Source of the DNA: Lineus longissimus
Lineage: Eukaryota; Nemertea; Pilidiophora; Heteronemertea; Lineidae
Length of the DNA: 64,000 nt
Assembly (NCBI RefSeq): GCF_910592395.1
Contig: NC_088325.1
Span: 2,757,501 to 2,821,500 of the forward strand
Direction of reading: 5' to 3'
The stretch's first letter is position 1, and each line of letters starts with the position of its first letter. Below, one piece after another: positions 11,895 through 26,291 of the stretch. The position numbers and the translations under genes are program-made. Below the pieces are notes generated by a model. The model saw nothing but the letters and a program-made list of their open reading frames with translations. It did not search any database and was not told where the DNA came from.

Positions 11895-13920
11895 CTAACC
11901 AACTGGGGTAAACCGTCTAGCGTATTTTATTGTCTCCTTGCTCTGTCTTTCACCCATATCTTTAATTGTCCGTACGGGTGATAATAGAACGCTATTAGGT
12001 AGCATTACTATTCTGCGTTCTTTTCGATATTTACTTTGTTTCGACGTTATCCCAATATGCCAATTCCTGACCGAAACAAAGGTCACCGTATTGATCTTTG
12101 TGACAGTTTTCAAAGGAGCCAGAGGAGAGCATATGTCTCTGATAAATATTACACTGGAGAAGAAGTTTTTGTTAACGTGTAAAAATAAAGTCGTCGATGC
12201 CTTTCGATAGTTCGAAAAGTAAAAACGCGGGATCGAAAACACTTCCAATCGCGTTCTAGGCTTAGGAAAGACACGATATATTGCAAGAAATCCTTTATCT
12301 GGCCTTTTATAGAGTAAGATATGACCTTGTCGGCTGACGCAATAATATCCCTGGTCAGGCTGTCTTAATACTGTTTGCCAACTATTCAGTTTATAAGGCG
12401 CCTCCTGCCCGCCTATCCAAGTTATATCAGATACGGTGAGAGTCTGACGACGCCAGGTCCGTTTGAGAAGACAACCTATTACAATGGTTAAGAGAAGCGG
12501 CTGGGTAAACGTGGATCCCCTAGCTGAACATGGGTGATGACGAGGTAGGATTATTGTATCATAACAACCAGATAATATCTCAAGCAACTTAAAGACAACC
12601 GGTTTATATCCTCTTCTCCGGGGAACGTTGTGGAGCAGCCATAATTTCCCGTTGTGAATATCACTGAACATTTCAGTAAAACGAGAGGAAACAGACACAT
12701 TATGAACGAGTGCGTAAACATTCCTTTGTTCAGGTTGGTAGACAAGTATATTTCTGAAAGCATGAACATGTCCTATATCATCTCGATGAACAAATAGTAT
12801 CGAATTAGAATTGTCGTCAAACATAAACAGCCTGGCTTCATATTTATTCAAAATGACTGATACGGGGGGTTTGAAAACGACTGGTTCAGAAATTCTGTAC
12901 GTTTGGGTTCTTTTTTCCTGAAAGAGCAGTTGTTAAAGTGTAAGTGGATAAGAACTGCACTGCTTTCCATTCTTGTTCCCACAGTACAGTGATCCTTTAA
13001 CCAGGGACTAAGAAACTTCTGGACGGAAGGCCATATGGTATGATTTACTGCCACAATTTGTATCATATTTGACTTTGAGGCGGATTTAAGCTATACCACG
13101 ATCGAGTTTTGGCATGTGATAAAACCTTACCTCTAGTTGATACATAAGCCATCCTCTAGTAATCTTTACATCCACCCTCTCCAAACATGTTGCCTTCTCA
13201 CTGTGCAGTCGGCAAACATGGCCGCCATTATGCCCTCGGATATTAATAGTTTTGCAACTCAGCACCAAAAAGCAAACAAATGCGCAATGACACCTCGACC
13301 GCATGTTGTTATCAGCAAAACTTGGCTTAATAAGTTCTCGATCATGTGTAACCTTCTTGTAAAACCTGATTTGGGTTGGGACCATTGTCAGTTATTGCTG
13401 AAAATGTACGATACCACTATATACAACACAAGGCATGATCATGACCACTGGGCAGTATTAATAAACCTTCCATTAATTCATCCAACATCTTGACCTAATT
13501 CAATCAAAGATCTGATTGGCTTTTTCAAACAACAACATTTCAACATGAGAGAGCATCAGAACTATTTCTGTGAAGCCGAAATAGTGCGGATATTTTACAA
13601 ATACATGTAATTCAATTTATAACAAACATTATTGCCGGTTGTTACTGTAGAAGAATTATAATAAAACACACCGTGGCAACACCTTGGATACTTTTATTAA
13701 ATTTCCCATTTGCAAGCAACAAGTTCGCGATGATCGTTTGGCCGGACAATTGATCCGGGTATTTCCGAGTATGATTAGGACAAGCGAACATTGCCGAAAG
13801 GAAGAGGACTAAACTGAATGGGAGACTGTCGTACGAACGCACAAACTGAATCCAAATATGCTCGCTGCAGTGACGGCAAACTCTCCACAAGTTGAACCTC
13901 TGCCCGAGATGCCACTTCAA
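11895..13920 (-). CDS. PAN-domain family gene, copy 4
   Basis: The last exon is 11,895-12,917 and open throughout. Compared with copy 2 it has a 6-nt deletion (two lysine codons lost after PLLL), a 3-nt insertion (LRQP) and a 3-nt insertion (ASTTL), all in frame. The PAN exon is 13,131-13,325, with its acceptor read as TTAAG instead of TTCAG. The putative signal exon is 13,642-13,920. The duplicate at 20,080-22,105 is nearly identical. Coding potential is supported by the pattern of indels; function is unknown. Confidence 0.55.
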
Positions 13921-14095
13921 AGTTTATATTTCATTCCTGTATACTTCATTTTTGCCATCTATACGATCCTATTATCACTTGAATAACCCTGAAACAGAGT
14001 GGTAATTCATTTTACTATACCGGCTACTGGCCGTCGAATATTGACAATAGACCCGACGAAAATCTTTGTTGGTTAGTGAAATTAAGGGGCGAATT

Positions 14096-15692
14096 ATTAT
14101 GACCTTGTCGGCTGACGCAATAATATCCGTGGTCAGGCTGTCTTACTGTTCGCCAACTATTCAGTTTATAAGGCGCCTCCTGCCCACCTATCCAAGTTAT
14201 ATCAGATACGGCGAGAGTCTGACGACGCCAGGTCCGTTTGATAACACAACCTATTACAATGGTTTTTTTCAAGAGTAGCGGCTGGGTAAACATGGATCCC
14301 CTAGCTGAACATGGGTGATGAAGAGGTAGGATAATTGTATCATAACAACCAGATAATATCTCAAGCAACTTAAAGACAACCGGTTTATATCCTCTTCTCC
14401 GGGGAACGTTGTGGAACAGCCATAATTTCTCGTTGTGAATATCACTGAACATTTCAGTAAAACGAGAGGAAACAGGCACATTATGAACGAATGCGTAAAC
14501 ATTCCTTTGTTCAGGTTGGTAGACAAGTATATTTCTTAAGGCATGAACATGTCCTCTATCATCTCGATGAACAAATAGTATCGAATTAGAATTGTCGTCA
14601 AACATAAACAGCCTGGCTTCATATTTACTCAAAATGACTGATACGGGGGGTTTGAAAACGACTGGTTAAGAAACTCTGTACGTTTGGGTTCTTTTTTCCT
14701 GAAGGAGCAGTTGTTAAAGTGTTAGTAGATGAGCGCTGCACTGCTTTTCATTCTTGTTCCCACAGTACAGTGAGACTTCAACCAGGGACCCAGAAACTTC
14801 TGGACGGAATGCCATATGGTATGATTTACTACCACAATTTGTATCTTATTTGACTTTGAGACGGATTTTAGCTTAACCACGATCGAGTCTTGGCATGTGA
14901 TAAAACCTTACCTCTAGTTGATACATAAGCCATCCTGTAGTAATCGTTACATCCTCCCTCTCCAAACATGTTGCCTTCTGACTGTGCCGTCGGCAAACAT
15001 GGCCGTCATTATTCCCTCGGGTTCGGGTGTTAATAGTTTTGCAACTCAGCACCAAAAAGCAAAGAAATGTGCAATGACACCTCGACCGCATGTTGTTATC
15101 AGCAAAACTTGGCTGAATTATATCTCGATCATGTGTAACCTTTTTGTAAAACCTGCTTTGGGTTGGGACCATTGTCAGTTATTGCCGATAATGTACGAGA
15201 CCACTATATCAAAGGCATGATCATGACCACTGGGCAGTTTTAATAACCGTTGCATTAATTCATCCAACATCTTGACCTTATTCAATGAAAGATCTGATTG
15301 GCTTTTTCAAATAACAACATTTCAACATGAGAGAGCATCAGAACTATTTCTACGAAGCCGAAATTGTGCGGATATTTTACAAAAACATGTAATTCAATTT
15401 GATAACAAGCATTTTTTGCAGGCTATTACTGTAGAAGAATTATAATAAAACACACTGTGGCAACACCTTGGATACTTTTATTGAATTTCCCATTTGCAAG
15501 CAACAAGTTGGCGATGAACGTCCGGCCGGACAATTCATCTGGGTATTTTCGAAATTGATTAGGACAAGCGAACATTACCGAAAGGAAGGGGACTTAAATG
15601 AATGGGAGACTGCCGTACCAACGCACACGCTGAATCCAAACATGCTCGCTGCAGTGACGGCAAACTGTCCACAAGTTGAACCTCTGCCCTAG
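14096..15692 (-). pseudogene. PAN-domain family copy 5 (duplicate of copy 3)
   Basis: Carries the same 3' truncation (junction 14,095/14,096) and the same TAA early in the last exon (14,668-14,666) as copy 3. The PAN exon is 14,912-15,112. The shared defects show that they predate the 8.18-kb duplication. Confidence 0.6.
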
Positions 15693-17412
15693 ATGCCACT
15701 TCAAAGTTTATATTTCATTCCTTTATACTTAAGTTTTTGCCATCTATAGTCGATCCTTTTTTCACTTGAATTACCCTGAAACAGCGTGGTAATTCAAATT
15801 ACTATACCGGCTACTGGCCGCCGGATATTGACAATAGACCCGACGAAATTCTTTGTTGGTTGGTGAAATTAAGGGGCGAATGGTTTGAAAGGCGCTGCTT
15901 CAGTTTCTTTGAAATTATTGCTTATGAATCTTAAAATTTTCTGCGTCATTATATCATGTGGATAAACGAAATCAATATTCAGAGGTTTAAAGTTTTTCTG
16001 GCATTTTTTTTCCATTTTTCGCCCACCCGGTATCATAAGGAACATGATGTAGTTTCTTCTCGTGAGTGCAAGGAAGCCAGTAGGACTGAAATTCTCCATT
16101 CAAAGGTCGGTAAGAATCGGTATTCGCATGATATTTGGAGCCTACGTGCCGTCGACTTATCCGCTCACATAACCGATCCCGATGGCCCAGTGGCTCAGGC
16201 ATACGCCTCAGAAATGGAAGGTCGAGCAGTCGTGGAAGTCGAAGGTACACCGCGCTTTATGAAAGTTGGCACTGTTCATATGTACTTCCTGTAATCACCT
16301 ATATGCCGTCGAAGTAACCGCATTTGTTCACCTACCGAACCCGATGGCTCTGTGGCCCAGGCGACCACCTCATAAATGGAAGGTCGAGCAGTCGTGGAAG
16401 TCTATGGTACATCGTGCTTTATGAAATGAGGCACTCTACTATTAAAACACTCTCCCTGGTTCAGGCAATGAGGCTACGCATCGCTTTATTGATCAACAGG
16501 AAAATAATGTATTTTTCAGGATGTTGTGTCCGATATCTCACGTGAATCAATTGAGTGTGGATTGAAACTAAAAGCTGTATTGTTGGGAGACAATGCCCTC
16601 TAGAAAATTCTTTTTTTCTCTCGTGTAGAGGGGGAAACAAGAAATACATACGTGTAGTCCAAGTTCAATACTATCATTGCGACTAGTTGTAAACGGTAAT
16701 GCATTTACAAACTTTCAAAAAATTACTTCTTAAAAAAGCTTACACATTTTAAAATGATAATTTGCCATATGATACAAAACCTTCATAAATCATCAAAAAG
16801 GTTTTTAAGACAAGAAATATGAGTCCTCAAATGAACAACGTTTCCAGGAAAACCGTTCGGCTCCACCTGTTCGACCAATAATGATTTGCAAATACATAGC
16901 CGTACAAATTTCATGTCAACAAGTTCACTCTAAACGTTGTAAAATGATGACTTTATCCAATGGCCTCTTACGGTAAAGAAACCCCTAATTATATTAGAAC
17001 CTCTTGGTAATATCCATGGAAATTAGCTGAGTTAATAGACTTTTGCCGTGCGCATCAATCGTGCCGGCTGAATGATATAAATCGATACTATTAACATTGT
17101 GGCGGTGTAGTTCCCGTTGTTTGCCCTCTCACTTCACAACATGTCAGTAAGTTTTATAAGTGCGGGAGGGCGTACGGTAAGGAAAATGGCCAAACTGACG
17201 CCATCACCCCGGTTATTCAGATCACAAAACAAACGGGCAACTCCCATTCTGACGAGAGCAGCTGATGCCAGATTTTATCTATCTATTGGTATCTTTATTC
17301 GATATGTAAATTACATTTACACGTCTAGACAAACAAACATGATTACAAATTATGCACAGTGATACAAAAAAATGGTGCAGGTGCGACTCCACAGAATACA
17401 GGTTACAGGGTG

Positions 17413-17873
17413 CTACTCAGTGCACAAAAAATCAACAATGGTTTTTATATTTACATCCCCGCGCTTTGTATCTAGTAAATGGAGGACATCCCTAATGGCA
17501 CTTGACCGAACCAAAATAGCTTCTGAAGGATGAACGTATGGCACCGCGTCGATGTTCCCGATTGTAGAACGCGGTGCCCCAATTAAATTAGTAATGTATG
17601 AGATAGAGTTAGACACAGAGGACGAGCTTCCATTTAATGCCAACTGAAAAGCTATTTGAATGTAGTTATTATTTGTTTCCGATGACCTGCTCATGAAACG
17701 TAGAAATCGGTTGTGGAGAGTAGCCTCTATCGGACTTGACAAAATTAAATGTTGTAATAAGACACAGTGCGTTCTAGGATGTACAGATAAAATTCTTCTG
17801 ACCGCCTTCCTCCATGCGGTATACAAAAGGTTGACAGACCTATCTCCGAGGTCCCACTGAACTACGAAAGCCC
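17413..17873 (-). mobile_element. Non-LTR retrotransposon ORF2 fragment (duplicate)
   Basis: Identical in translation to the fragment at 9230-9690; part of the 8.18-kb duplication. Confidence 0.6.
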
Positions 17874-17882
17874 AGAAGGCTC

Positions 17883-18076
17883 ATTCGACAAAACTTACTT
17901 CGACAAAATTGACTTCGACAAAACTCACTTCAACAAAGACTTCGACAAAATTGATTTCGACAAAACTCACTTCGACAAAACTCACTTCGACAAAACTCAC
18001 TTCGACAAAATTGACTTCGCCAAAATTCACTTCGACAAAACTCACTTCAACAAAACTCACTTCGACAAAATCGACC
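17883..18076. repeat. 15-bp minisatellite (duplicate)
   Basis: Same array, same variant order as 9700-9893. Unchanged unit number is notable for a minisatellite and supports a very recent duplication. Confidence 0.9.
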
Positions 18077-20079
18077 AATCAAATCGTGTTTTACATACCT
18101 ACCTATGTGTTTTATACAGGTAGGCCAGAGGTCGGTATTTAGGTCATAGTAGCTATCATGGCGGTCAAGGATCCACCCAACACGAGGGTATCAATCTCTG
18201 ATGAGCAAAACTCGTTCGTATTTATTTTCCGAAACCGCGAGTCACTAAAGGTAGAAGAGCTTGTTAAGTACACTACTTATAAATGAGTTTTTTTTAGTAA
18301 GGGCCTGGCCTAACGGCCTGCGGTAATTGTAAGACGCTGTCATTACTGTAAAATCACGGCACTGATATCTGTTTGTATGTATCATGATATGCTACCATAC
18401 ACATAAAGCATCTGTCTATATAAGATACATGTCCACAAGAAATGTAGTGAAGCAGAAAATAAATACGAACGACACTGTATACAAATGTACTTCCGGTAAT
18501 CACCTATGCGCCGACGACGTAACCGCAATAGCTCACCTACCGATCCGACGGCCCAGTGGACCAGGCGACCGCTTCATATATTGAAGGTCGAGCAGTCGCT
18601 GGAGTCGAAGGTACACCGTGCTTTATGGAATGCAGCACTCTACTATCAAAACACTATCCCTGGTTCAGGAAACGAGGCTACGCATCGCTTTATTGATCAA
18701 CAGAAACATAATGTGTTTTTCACGATGTTGTATCCGATATCTCACCTGCATCGATCGAGTGCGGATTGAAACTGAATGCTGTATTTTTGGGAGAAAATAC
18801 CCTCTAGAAAATTATTATTGTTTTTGAAGATATCGGGTGTCCCCCCCCCCCCCGCCCCCCAAAAAACGTACGGAGCGTTGACCGGAAATGTCATGAAAGA
18901 TGGAATTCTTTAAATTTTGCATCAAAATATTATCGATGGGTGCTTGTAGTTTCAAAGATTTCGGTATTTCTTCTCTCTTGTAGTGAGGGAAACAAGAAAT
19001 ACATACATATAGTCCAAGTTTAATGTTGACATTACGACAAGTTCTGAATGCTTATACATTTACAAACTTTAAAAAAATGACTTCTTAAAACAAGCTTAAT
19101 ACACATTTTAATTTAATAATTTGCCATATGATACAAAACCTTCATAAATCGTCAGAAAAGTTTTTAAGACTAGAAAAATGAGTACACAAATGAAGAACGT
19201 TTCCATGGAAACCGATCGGCTTCACCTGTTCGACCAATTATCATTTGCAAAATGCATATAGCCGTACCAATTTCATGTCAACAAATTCACTCAAAACGTT
19301 GTAAAATGATGACTTTATCCAATGGCCATTTTTTCCATTTGGTGTATATAAATAATGACCCGATCGACTGTATGTGACTGCATGTGACTCTGCAGACAAC
19401 TAGGCGAGACCAAAGAATAATCTAGTCCAGGTAACCTGGACCCTATCCGCTGCAATGTAGAGGGTCGAGGAAGCCTTGTTGATTTACCCGGGGCGAGCCA
19501 TACATTTTCAGTGCGCTGATATGATGGATGTACTGTCATACGAAGTGTTTTGGTATTGCAGATTTTTCACTTGGATCGAGGTTACCCATCCTACAGAAAA
19601 ACACGTGGCCGGACACCGGAATCTTACGCCCCCAAATCGAGTTCATGACAAGTTCATTGCCGTCAAGTACTCGTCTCTGTAATACGTGAATGGAGGAGAT
19701 GGGTGAAAGAGTCTAAGAATAATCTAGAACAGAAGAAAACTGAAATCACAAAGTTTGATGAATATTTATAGACTTTCCATTATGACTAACAGCCCCTATT
19801 CCACAATCTATCATGTGCCACCTCCAATTCCCCGTGGCGCAATTGGCATCTTTAGATTTCAGTTGCCACTATCAAGACCATAAGTTCGCCAACACCAGTC
19901 TCCCTTGAGTCATGAATTTACAGCTTGTGAATTCTCAGTTCTAGTTTATGTTGTTGTTTGCCCACGCAATTGATATTCCCTATAGGCCTTCGATGATTCT
20001 GTGTGATCTGCTAACTCGGAAGTCCTACTCGAATGGTTTTATCAATTTCTGTGATTGCCAAACCTCTCGAAGCGTTTTG

Positions 20080-22105
20080 CTAACCAACTGGGGTAAACCG
20101 TCTAGCGTATTTTATTGTCTCCTTGCTCTGTCTTTCACCCATATCTTTAATTGTCCGTACGGGTGATAATAGAACGCTATTAGGTAGCATTACTATTCTG
20201 CGTTCTTTTCGATATTTACTTTGTTTCGACGTTATCCCAATATGCCAATTCCTGACCGAAACAAAGGTCACCGTATTGATCTTTGTGACAGTTTTCAAAG
20301 GAGCCAGAGGAGAGCATATGTCTCTGATAAATATTACACTGGAGAAGAAGTTTTTGTTAACGTGTAAAAATAAAGTCGTCGATGCCTTTCGATAGTTCGA
20401 AAAGTAAAAACGCGGGATCGAAAACACTTCCAATCGCGTTCTAGGCTTAGGAAAGACACGATATATTGCAAGAAATCCTTTATCTGGCCTTTTATAGAGT
20501 AAGATATGACCTTGTCGGCTGACGCAATAATATCCCTGGTCAGGCTGTCTTAATACTGTTTGCCAACTATTCAGTTTATAAGGCGCCTCCTGCCCGCCTA
20601 TCCAAGTTATATCAGATACGGTGAGAGTCTGACGACGCCAGGTCCGTTTGAGAAGACAACCTATTACAATGGTTAAGAGAAGCGGCTGGGTAAACGTGGA
20701 TCCCCTAGCTGAACATGGGTGATGACGAGGTAGGATTATTGTATCATAACAACCAGATAATATCTCAAGCAACTTAAAGACAACCGGTTTATATCCTCTT
20801 CTCCGGGGAACGTTGTGGAGCAGCCATAATTTCCCGTTGTGAATATCACTGAACATTTCAGTAAAACGAGAGGAAACAGACACATTATGAACGAGTGCGT
20901 AAACATTCCTTTGTTCAGGTTGGTAGACAAGTATATTTCTGAAAGCATGAACATGTCCTATATCATCTCGATGAACAAATAGTATCGAATTAGAATTGTC
21001 GTCAAACATAAACAGCCTGGCTTCATATTTATTCAAAATGACTGATACGGGGGGTTTGAAAACGACTGGTTCAGAAATTCTGTACGTTTGGGTTCTTTTT
21101 TCCTGAAAGAGCAGTTGTTAAAGTGTAAGTGGATAAGAACTGCACTGCTTTCCATTCTTGTTCCCACAGTACAGTGATCCTTTAACCAGGGACTAAGAAA
21201 CTTCTGGACGGAAGGCCATATGGTATGATTTACTGCCACAATTTGTATCATATTTGACTTTGAGGCGGATTTAAGCTATACCACGATCGAGTTTTGGCAT
21301 GTGATAAAACCTTACCTCTAGTTGATACATAAGCCATCCTCTAGTAATCTTTACATCCACCCTCTCCAAACATGTTGCCTTCTCACTGTGCAGTCGGCAA
21401 ACATGGCCGCCATTATGCCCTCGGATATTAATAGTTTTGCAACTCAGCACCAAAAAGCAAACAAATGCGCAATGACACCTCGACCGCATGTTGTTATCAG
21501 CAAAACTTGGCTTAATAAGTTCTCGATCATGTGTAACCTTCTTGTAAAACCTGCTTTGGGTTGGGACCATTGTCAGTTATTGCTGAAAATGTACGATACC
21601 ACTATATACAACACAAGGCATGATCATGACCACTGGGCAGTATTAATAAACCTTCCATTAATTCATCCAACATCTTGACCTAATTCAATCAAATATCTGA
21701 TTGGCTTTTTCAAACAACAACATTTCAACATGAGAGAGCATCAGAACTATTTCTGTGAAGCCGAAATAGTGCGGATATTTTACAAATACATGTAATTCAA
21801 TTTATAACAAACATTATTGCCGGTTGTTACTGTAGAAGAATTATAATAAAACACACCGTGGCAACACCTTGGATACTTTTATTAAATTTCCCATTTGCAA
21901 GCAACAAGTTCGCGATGATCGTTTGGCCGGACAATTGATCCGGGTATTTCCGAGTATGATTAGGACAAGCGAACATTGCCGAAAGGAAGAGGACTGAACT
22001 GAATGGGAGACTGTCGTACGAACGCACAAACTGAATCCAAACATGCTCGCTGCAGTGACGGCAAAAACTCCACAAGTTGAACCTCTGCCCGAGATGCCAC
22101 TTCAA
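20080..22105 (-). CDS. PAN-domain family gene, copy 6 (duplicate of copy 4)
   Basis: The last exon is 20,080-21,102, the PAN exon 21,316-21,510 and the putative signal exon 21,827-22,105. The last exon translates the same as copy 4. The 5'-exon part lies across the end of the duplication and therefore differs (for example SFCRHC in place of RVCRHC). Confidence 0.55.
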
Positions 22106-24258
22106 AGTTTATAATATTTCATTCCTTTATACTTCATTTTTGCCATCTATAGTCGATCCTATTATCACTTGAATTACCCTGAAGCAGCGTGGTAATTCAA
22201 ATTACTATACCGGCTACTGGCCGCCGGATATTGACAATAGACCCGACGAAATTCTTTGTTGGTTGTTGAAATTAAGGGGCGAATGGTTTGAAAGGCGCTG
22301 CTGCAGTTTCTTTGAAATTATTGCTAACGAATCTTAAAATTTCCTGCGTCATTATATCATGTGGATGAACGAAATCAATATGCAGAGGTTTAGAGTTTTT
22401 CTGACAATTTTTTTCCAATTTTGGCCCACCCGGTATCGTAACGAACATGTTGCAGTTTTTTTCTCCAAACTCGTGAGTGCCTGGAAGGCAGTAGGACTCG
22501 GGAAGGTCGGTAAGAAAATGCATTCGCATGGCATTGGGGGCCAACATGCCGTCGACATAACTGCTCACATACCTATCCCGATGGCCCAGTGGCTCAGACG
22601 TCCGCCTCAGAAATGGAAGGTCGAGCAGTCGTGAAAGTCAAAGGTACATCGTTCTTTATGAAGTTTGGCACTGTATACATATGTACTTCCGGTAATCACC
22701 TATGCGCCGTCGACGTAACCGCAATAGCACACCTACCGATCCCGACCGCCCAGTGGACCAGGCGACCGCTTCATAAATTGAAGGTCGAGCAGTCGCTGGA
22801 GTCGAAGGTACACCGTACTTTATGAAATAAGCACTCTACTATCAAAACACTATCCCTGGTTCAGGCAATGAAAATACGCATCATTTTATTGATCAACAGA
22901 AACATAATGTTTTTTTCACGATGTTGTATCCGATATCTCACCTGCATCGATCGAGTGCGGATTGAAACTGAATGCTGTATTTTTGGGAGAAAATGCCCTC
23001 TAGAAAATTGTTATTGTTTTTGAAGATATCCGGTGCCCCCCCCCCCCGCCCCCCAAAAAACGTACGGAGCGTTTAACCGAAATTCATGAAAGATGGAATT
23101 CATTAAATTTTGCATCAAAATATTATCGATGGGTTCTTGTAGTTTCAACGATTTCAGTATTTCTTCTCTCTTGTAGTGAGGGAAACAAGAAATACATACA
23201 TATAGTCCAAGTTTAATGTTGACATTGCGACAAGTTCTGAATGCTTATACATATACAAACTTTTAAAAAATGACTCTTAAAACAAGCTTAATACACATTT
23301 TAAAATAATAATTTGCCATATGATACAAAACCTTCATAAATCGTTAGAAAAGTTTTTAAGACAAGAAAAATGAGTACACAAATGAGAAACGTTTCCATGG
23401 AAACCGATCGGCTCCACCTGTTCGACCAATTATGATTTGTAAACTGCATATGGCCGTACCGGTTTCATGTCAACACATTCACTCAAAACGTTGTAAAATG
23501 ATGACTTTATCCAATTGCTTCTTTTTCCATTTGGTGTATACAATTAATGACCCGATCGACTGTATGAGACTGCCTGTTACTCTGCAAACAACTAGGCTAG
23601 ACCTAAAGAATAATCTAGTCCAGATAACCTGGACCCTATCCGCTGCAATGTAGAGGGTCGAGGAAGCCTCGTTGATTTACCCGGGGCAAGCCATACATTT
23701 TCAGTGCGCTGATATGATGGATGTACTGTCATACGAAGTGCTCTGGTATTGCAGATTTTTCATTTGGATCGAGGTTACCCATCCTACAAAAACAACGGAA
23801 TCTTACGCCCCCAAATCGAGTTCATGACGAGTTTATTGCCGTCAAGTACTCGTCTCTGTAATACGTGAATGGAGGAGATGGGTAAAAGAGTCTAAGAATA
23901 ATCTAGAACAGAAGAAAACTGAAATCAGAAAGTTTGATGAATATTTATAGACTTTCCATTATGACCAACAGCCCCAATTCCTCAATCTATCATGTACCTT
24001 CTCCAATTCCCCGTGGCGCAATTGGCATCTTTGGATTACAGTTGCCACTATCAAGACCATCAGTTCGCCCACACCAGTCTCCCTTGAGTCATGAATTTAC
24101 AGCTTGTGAATTCTCAGTTCTAGTTTATGTTGTTGTTTGCCCACGCAATTGATATAGCCTATAGGTCTTCGATGGTTTTGTGTGATCTGCTAACTCGGAA
24201 ATCCTACTCGAATGGTTTTATCAATTTCTTTGATGGCCAAACCTCTCGAAGCGTTTTG
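22106..24258. other. Spacer between PAN-family copies 6 and 7
   Basis: Older paralogue of the 1555-3708 spacer: tRNA-like tandem units (22,550-22,860), C-rich homopolymer (about 23,036-23,055), AT-rich block and the 23,400-24,250 block. No gene is supported. Confidence 0.55.
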
Positions 24259-26291
24259 CTAACCAACTGGGGTAAACCGTCTAGCGTATTTTATTGTCTC
24301 CTTGCTCTGTCCTTTACCCATATCTTTCCTAGTTCGTACGGGTGATAATAGAACGCTATTAGGTAGCATTACTATTCTGCGTTCTTTTCGATATTTACTT
24401 TGTTTCCGCGGTATCCCAATATGCCAATTCCTGACCGAAACAAAGGTCACCGTATTGATCTTTGCGACAGTTTTCAAAGGAGCCAGAGGAGAGCATATGT
24501 CTCTGATGAATATTACACTGGAGGAGAAGTTTTTGTTTCCGTGTAAAAATAAAGTCGTTGATGCCTTTCGATAGTTCGAACAGTAAAAAAAACGCGGGAT
24601 CGAAAACACTTCCAATCGCGTTCTAGGCTTAGGAAAGACACGACATAATTCAATAAATCCTTTATCTGGACTTTTATAGAGTAAGTCATGACCTTGTCGG
24701 CAGACGCAATAATATCCCTGGTCAGGCTGTCTTACTCTTTGCCAATTATTCAGTTTATAAGGCGCCTCCTGCCCGCCTATCCAAGTTATATTAGATACGG
24801 TGAGAGTCTGACGACGCCAGGTCCGTTTGAGAACACAACCTATCACAATGGTTTTTTTCAAGAGAAGCGGCTGGGTAAACATGGATCCCCTAGCTGAACA
24901 TGGGTGATGACGAGGTAGGATTATTGTATCATAACAACCAGATAATATCTCAAGCAACTTAAAGTCAACCGGTTTATATCCTCTTCTCCGGCGCACGCGG
25001 TGGAGCAGCCATAATTTCCCGCTTTGAATATCACTGAACATTTTACTAAAACGAGAGGAAACAGACACATTATGAACGAGTGCGTAAACATTCCTTTGTT
25101 CAGGTTGGTAGACAAGTATATTTCTGAAGGCATGAACATGTCCTCTATCATCTCGATGAACAAACAGTATCGAATTAGAATTGTCGTCAAACATAAACAG
25201 CCTGTCTTCATATTTACTCAAAATGACTGCTACGGGGGGTTTGAAAACGACTGGTTCAGAAACTCTGTACGTTTGGGTTCTTTTTTCCTGAAAGAGCAGT
25301 TGTTAACGTGTAAGTAGATGAGAGCTGCACTGCTTTTCATTCTTGTTCCCACAGTACAGTGAGACTTTAACCAGTGCCCAAGAAACTTCTGTATGGAATG
25401 CCATATGGTATGATTTACTGCCACAATTTGTATCATATTTGACTTTGAGACAGATTTTTGCTATACCACGATCGAGTCTTGGCATTTTATAAAACCTTAC
25501 CTCTAGTTGATACATAAGCCATCCTCTAGTTATCGTTACATCCTCCCTCTCCAAACATGTTGCCTTCTCACTATGCAGTCGGCAAACATAGCCGCCAGTA
25601 TGCTCTCGAGTATTGATAGTTTTGCAACTTAGCACCAAAAAGCAAACAAATGCGCAATGAAACCTCGACCGCATGTTGTTAACAGCAAAACTTGGCTGAA
25701 TTATTTCTCGATCATGTGTAACCTTTTTGTAAAACCTGCTTTGGGTTGGGACCATTGTCAGTTATTACCGAAAATGTACGAGACCACTATATCAAAGACA
25801 AGGCATGATCATGACCACTAGGCAGTATTAATAAACGTTACATTAATTCATCCAACATCTTGACCTAATTCAATCAAAGATCTGATTGGCTTTTTCAAAC
25901 AACAACATTTCAACATACGAGAACATCAGAACTATTTCTACGAAGCCAAAATGGTGCCGATATTTTACAAAAACATGTAATTCAATTTGATAACAAGCAT
26001 TTTTGCCGGCTATTACTGTAGAAGAATTATAATAAAACACACCGTAGCTACACCTTGGATACTTTTATTGAATTTCCCATTTGCAAGCAACAAATTGGCG
26101 ATGAATGTCCCGACGGACAATTCAACTGGGTATTTCCGAGTATGATTAGGACAAGCGAACATTGCCGAAAGGAAGGGGACTAAACTGAATGGGAGACTGC
26201 CGTGCGAACGCACATGCTGAATCCAAACATGCTCGCTGCAGTGACGGCAAACTCTCCACAAGTTGAACCTCTGCCCGAGATGCCACTTCAA
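24259..26291 (-). CDS. PAN-domain family gene, copy 7
   Basis: The last exon is 24,259-25,287 (open), the PAN exon 25,501-25,695 and the putative signal exon 26,013-26,291. The PAN exon reads through its donor for about 60 more codons without a stop here, so an unspliced reading is possible, but the conserved phase-0 GTAAGG donor and TTTCAG acceptor argue for splicing. The first PAN cysteine seen in other copies (SRCHC) is F here (SRFHC). Confidence 0.55.

Larger units (their letters stand above)
5569..13752. repeat. Left copy of an 8.18-kb near-identical tandem duplication
   Basis: From 5569 the sequence matches 13753 onward at a constant offset of 8183-8185, with about a dozen substitutions or homopolymer differences seen by eye. 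Both junctions fall inside the putative 5'-exon sequence of neighbouring PAN-family copies, which fits unequal crossing-over between paralogues. The left unit holds truncated copy 3 and full copy 4. Confidence 0.85.
15720..20079. other. Spacer duplicating 7541-11,894
   Basis: Contains the second copies of the tRNA-like blocks, the AT-rich block and the features listed separately at 17,413 and 17,883. No further gene is seen. Confidence 0.5.
13753..21937. repeat. Right copy of the 8.18-kb tandem duplication
   Basis: Matches 5569-13,752. Differences seen include single substitutions near 14,430, 15,590, 16,311, 21,551 and 21,692, and homopolymer length changes near 16,010 and 18,841. So few differences imply a very recent duplication, unreduced allelic overlap in the assembly, or gene conversion. 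Confidence 0.85.

Noticed and set aside
13137-13493. Plus-strand open frames opposite the PAN exons and last exons (e.g. 118 codons here)
   Set aside because: They mirror the minus-strand coding exons, have no family features, and change length between copies while the minus frame keeps splice sites and phase.
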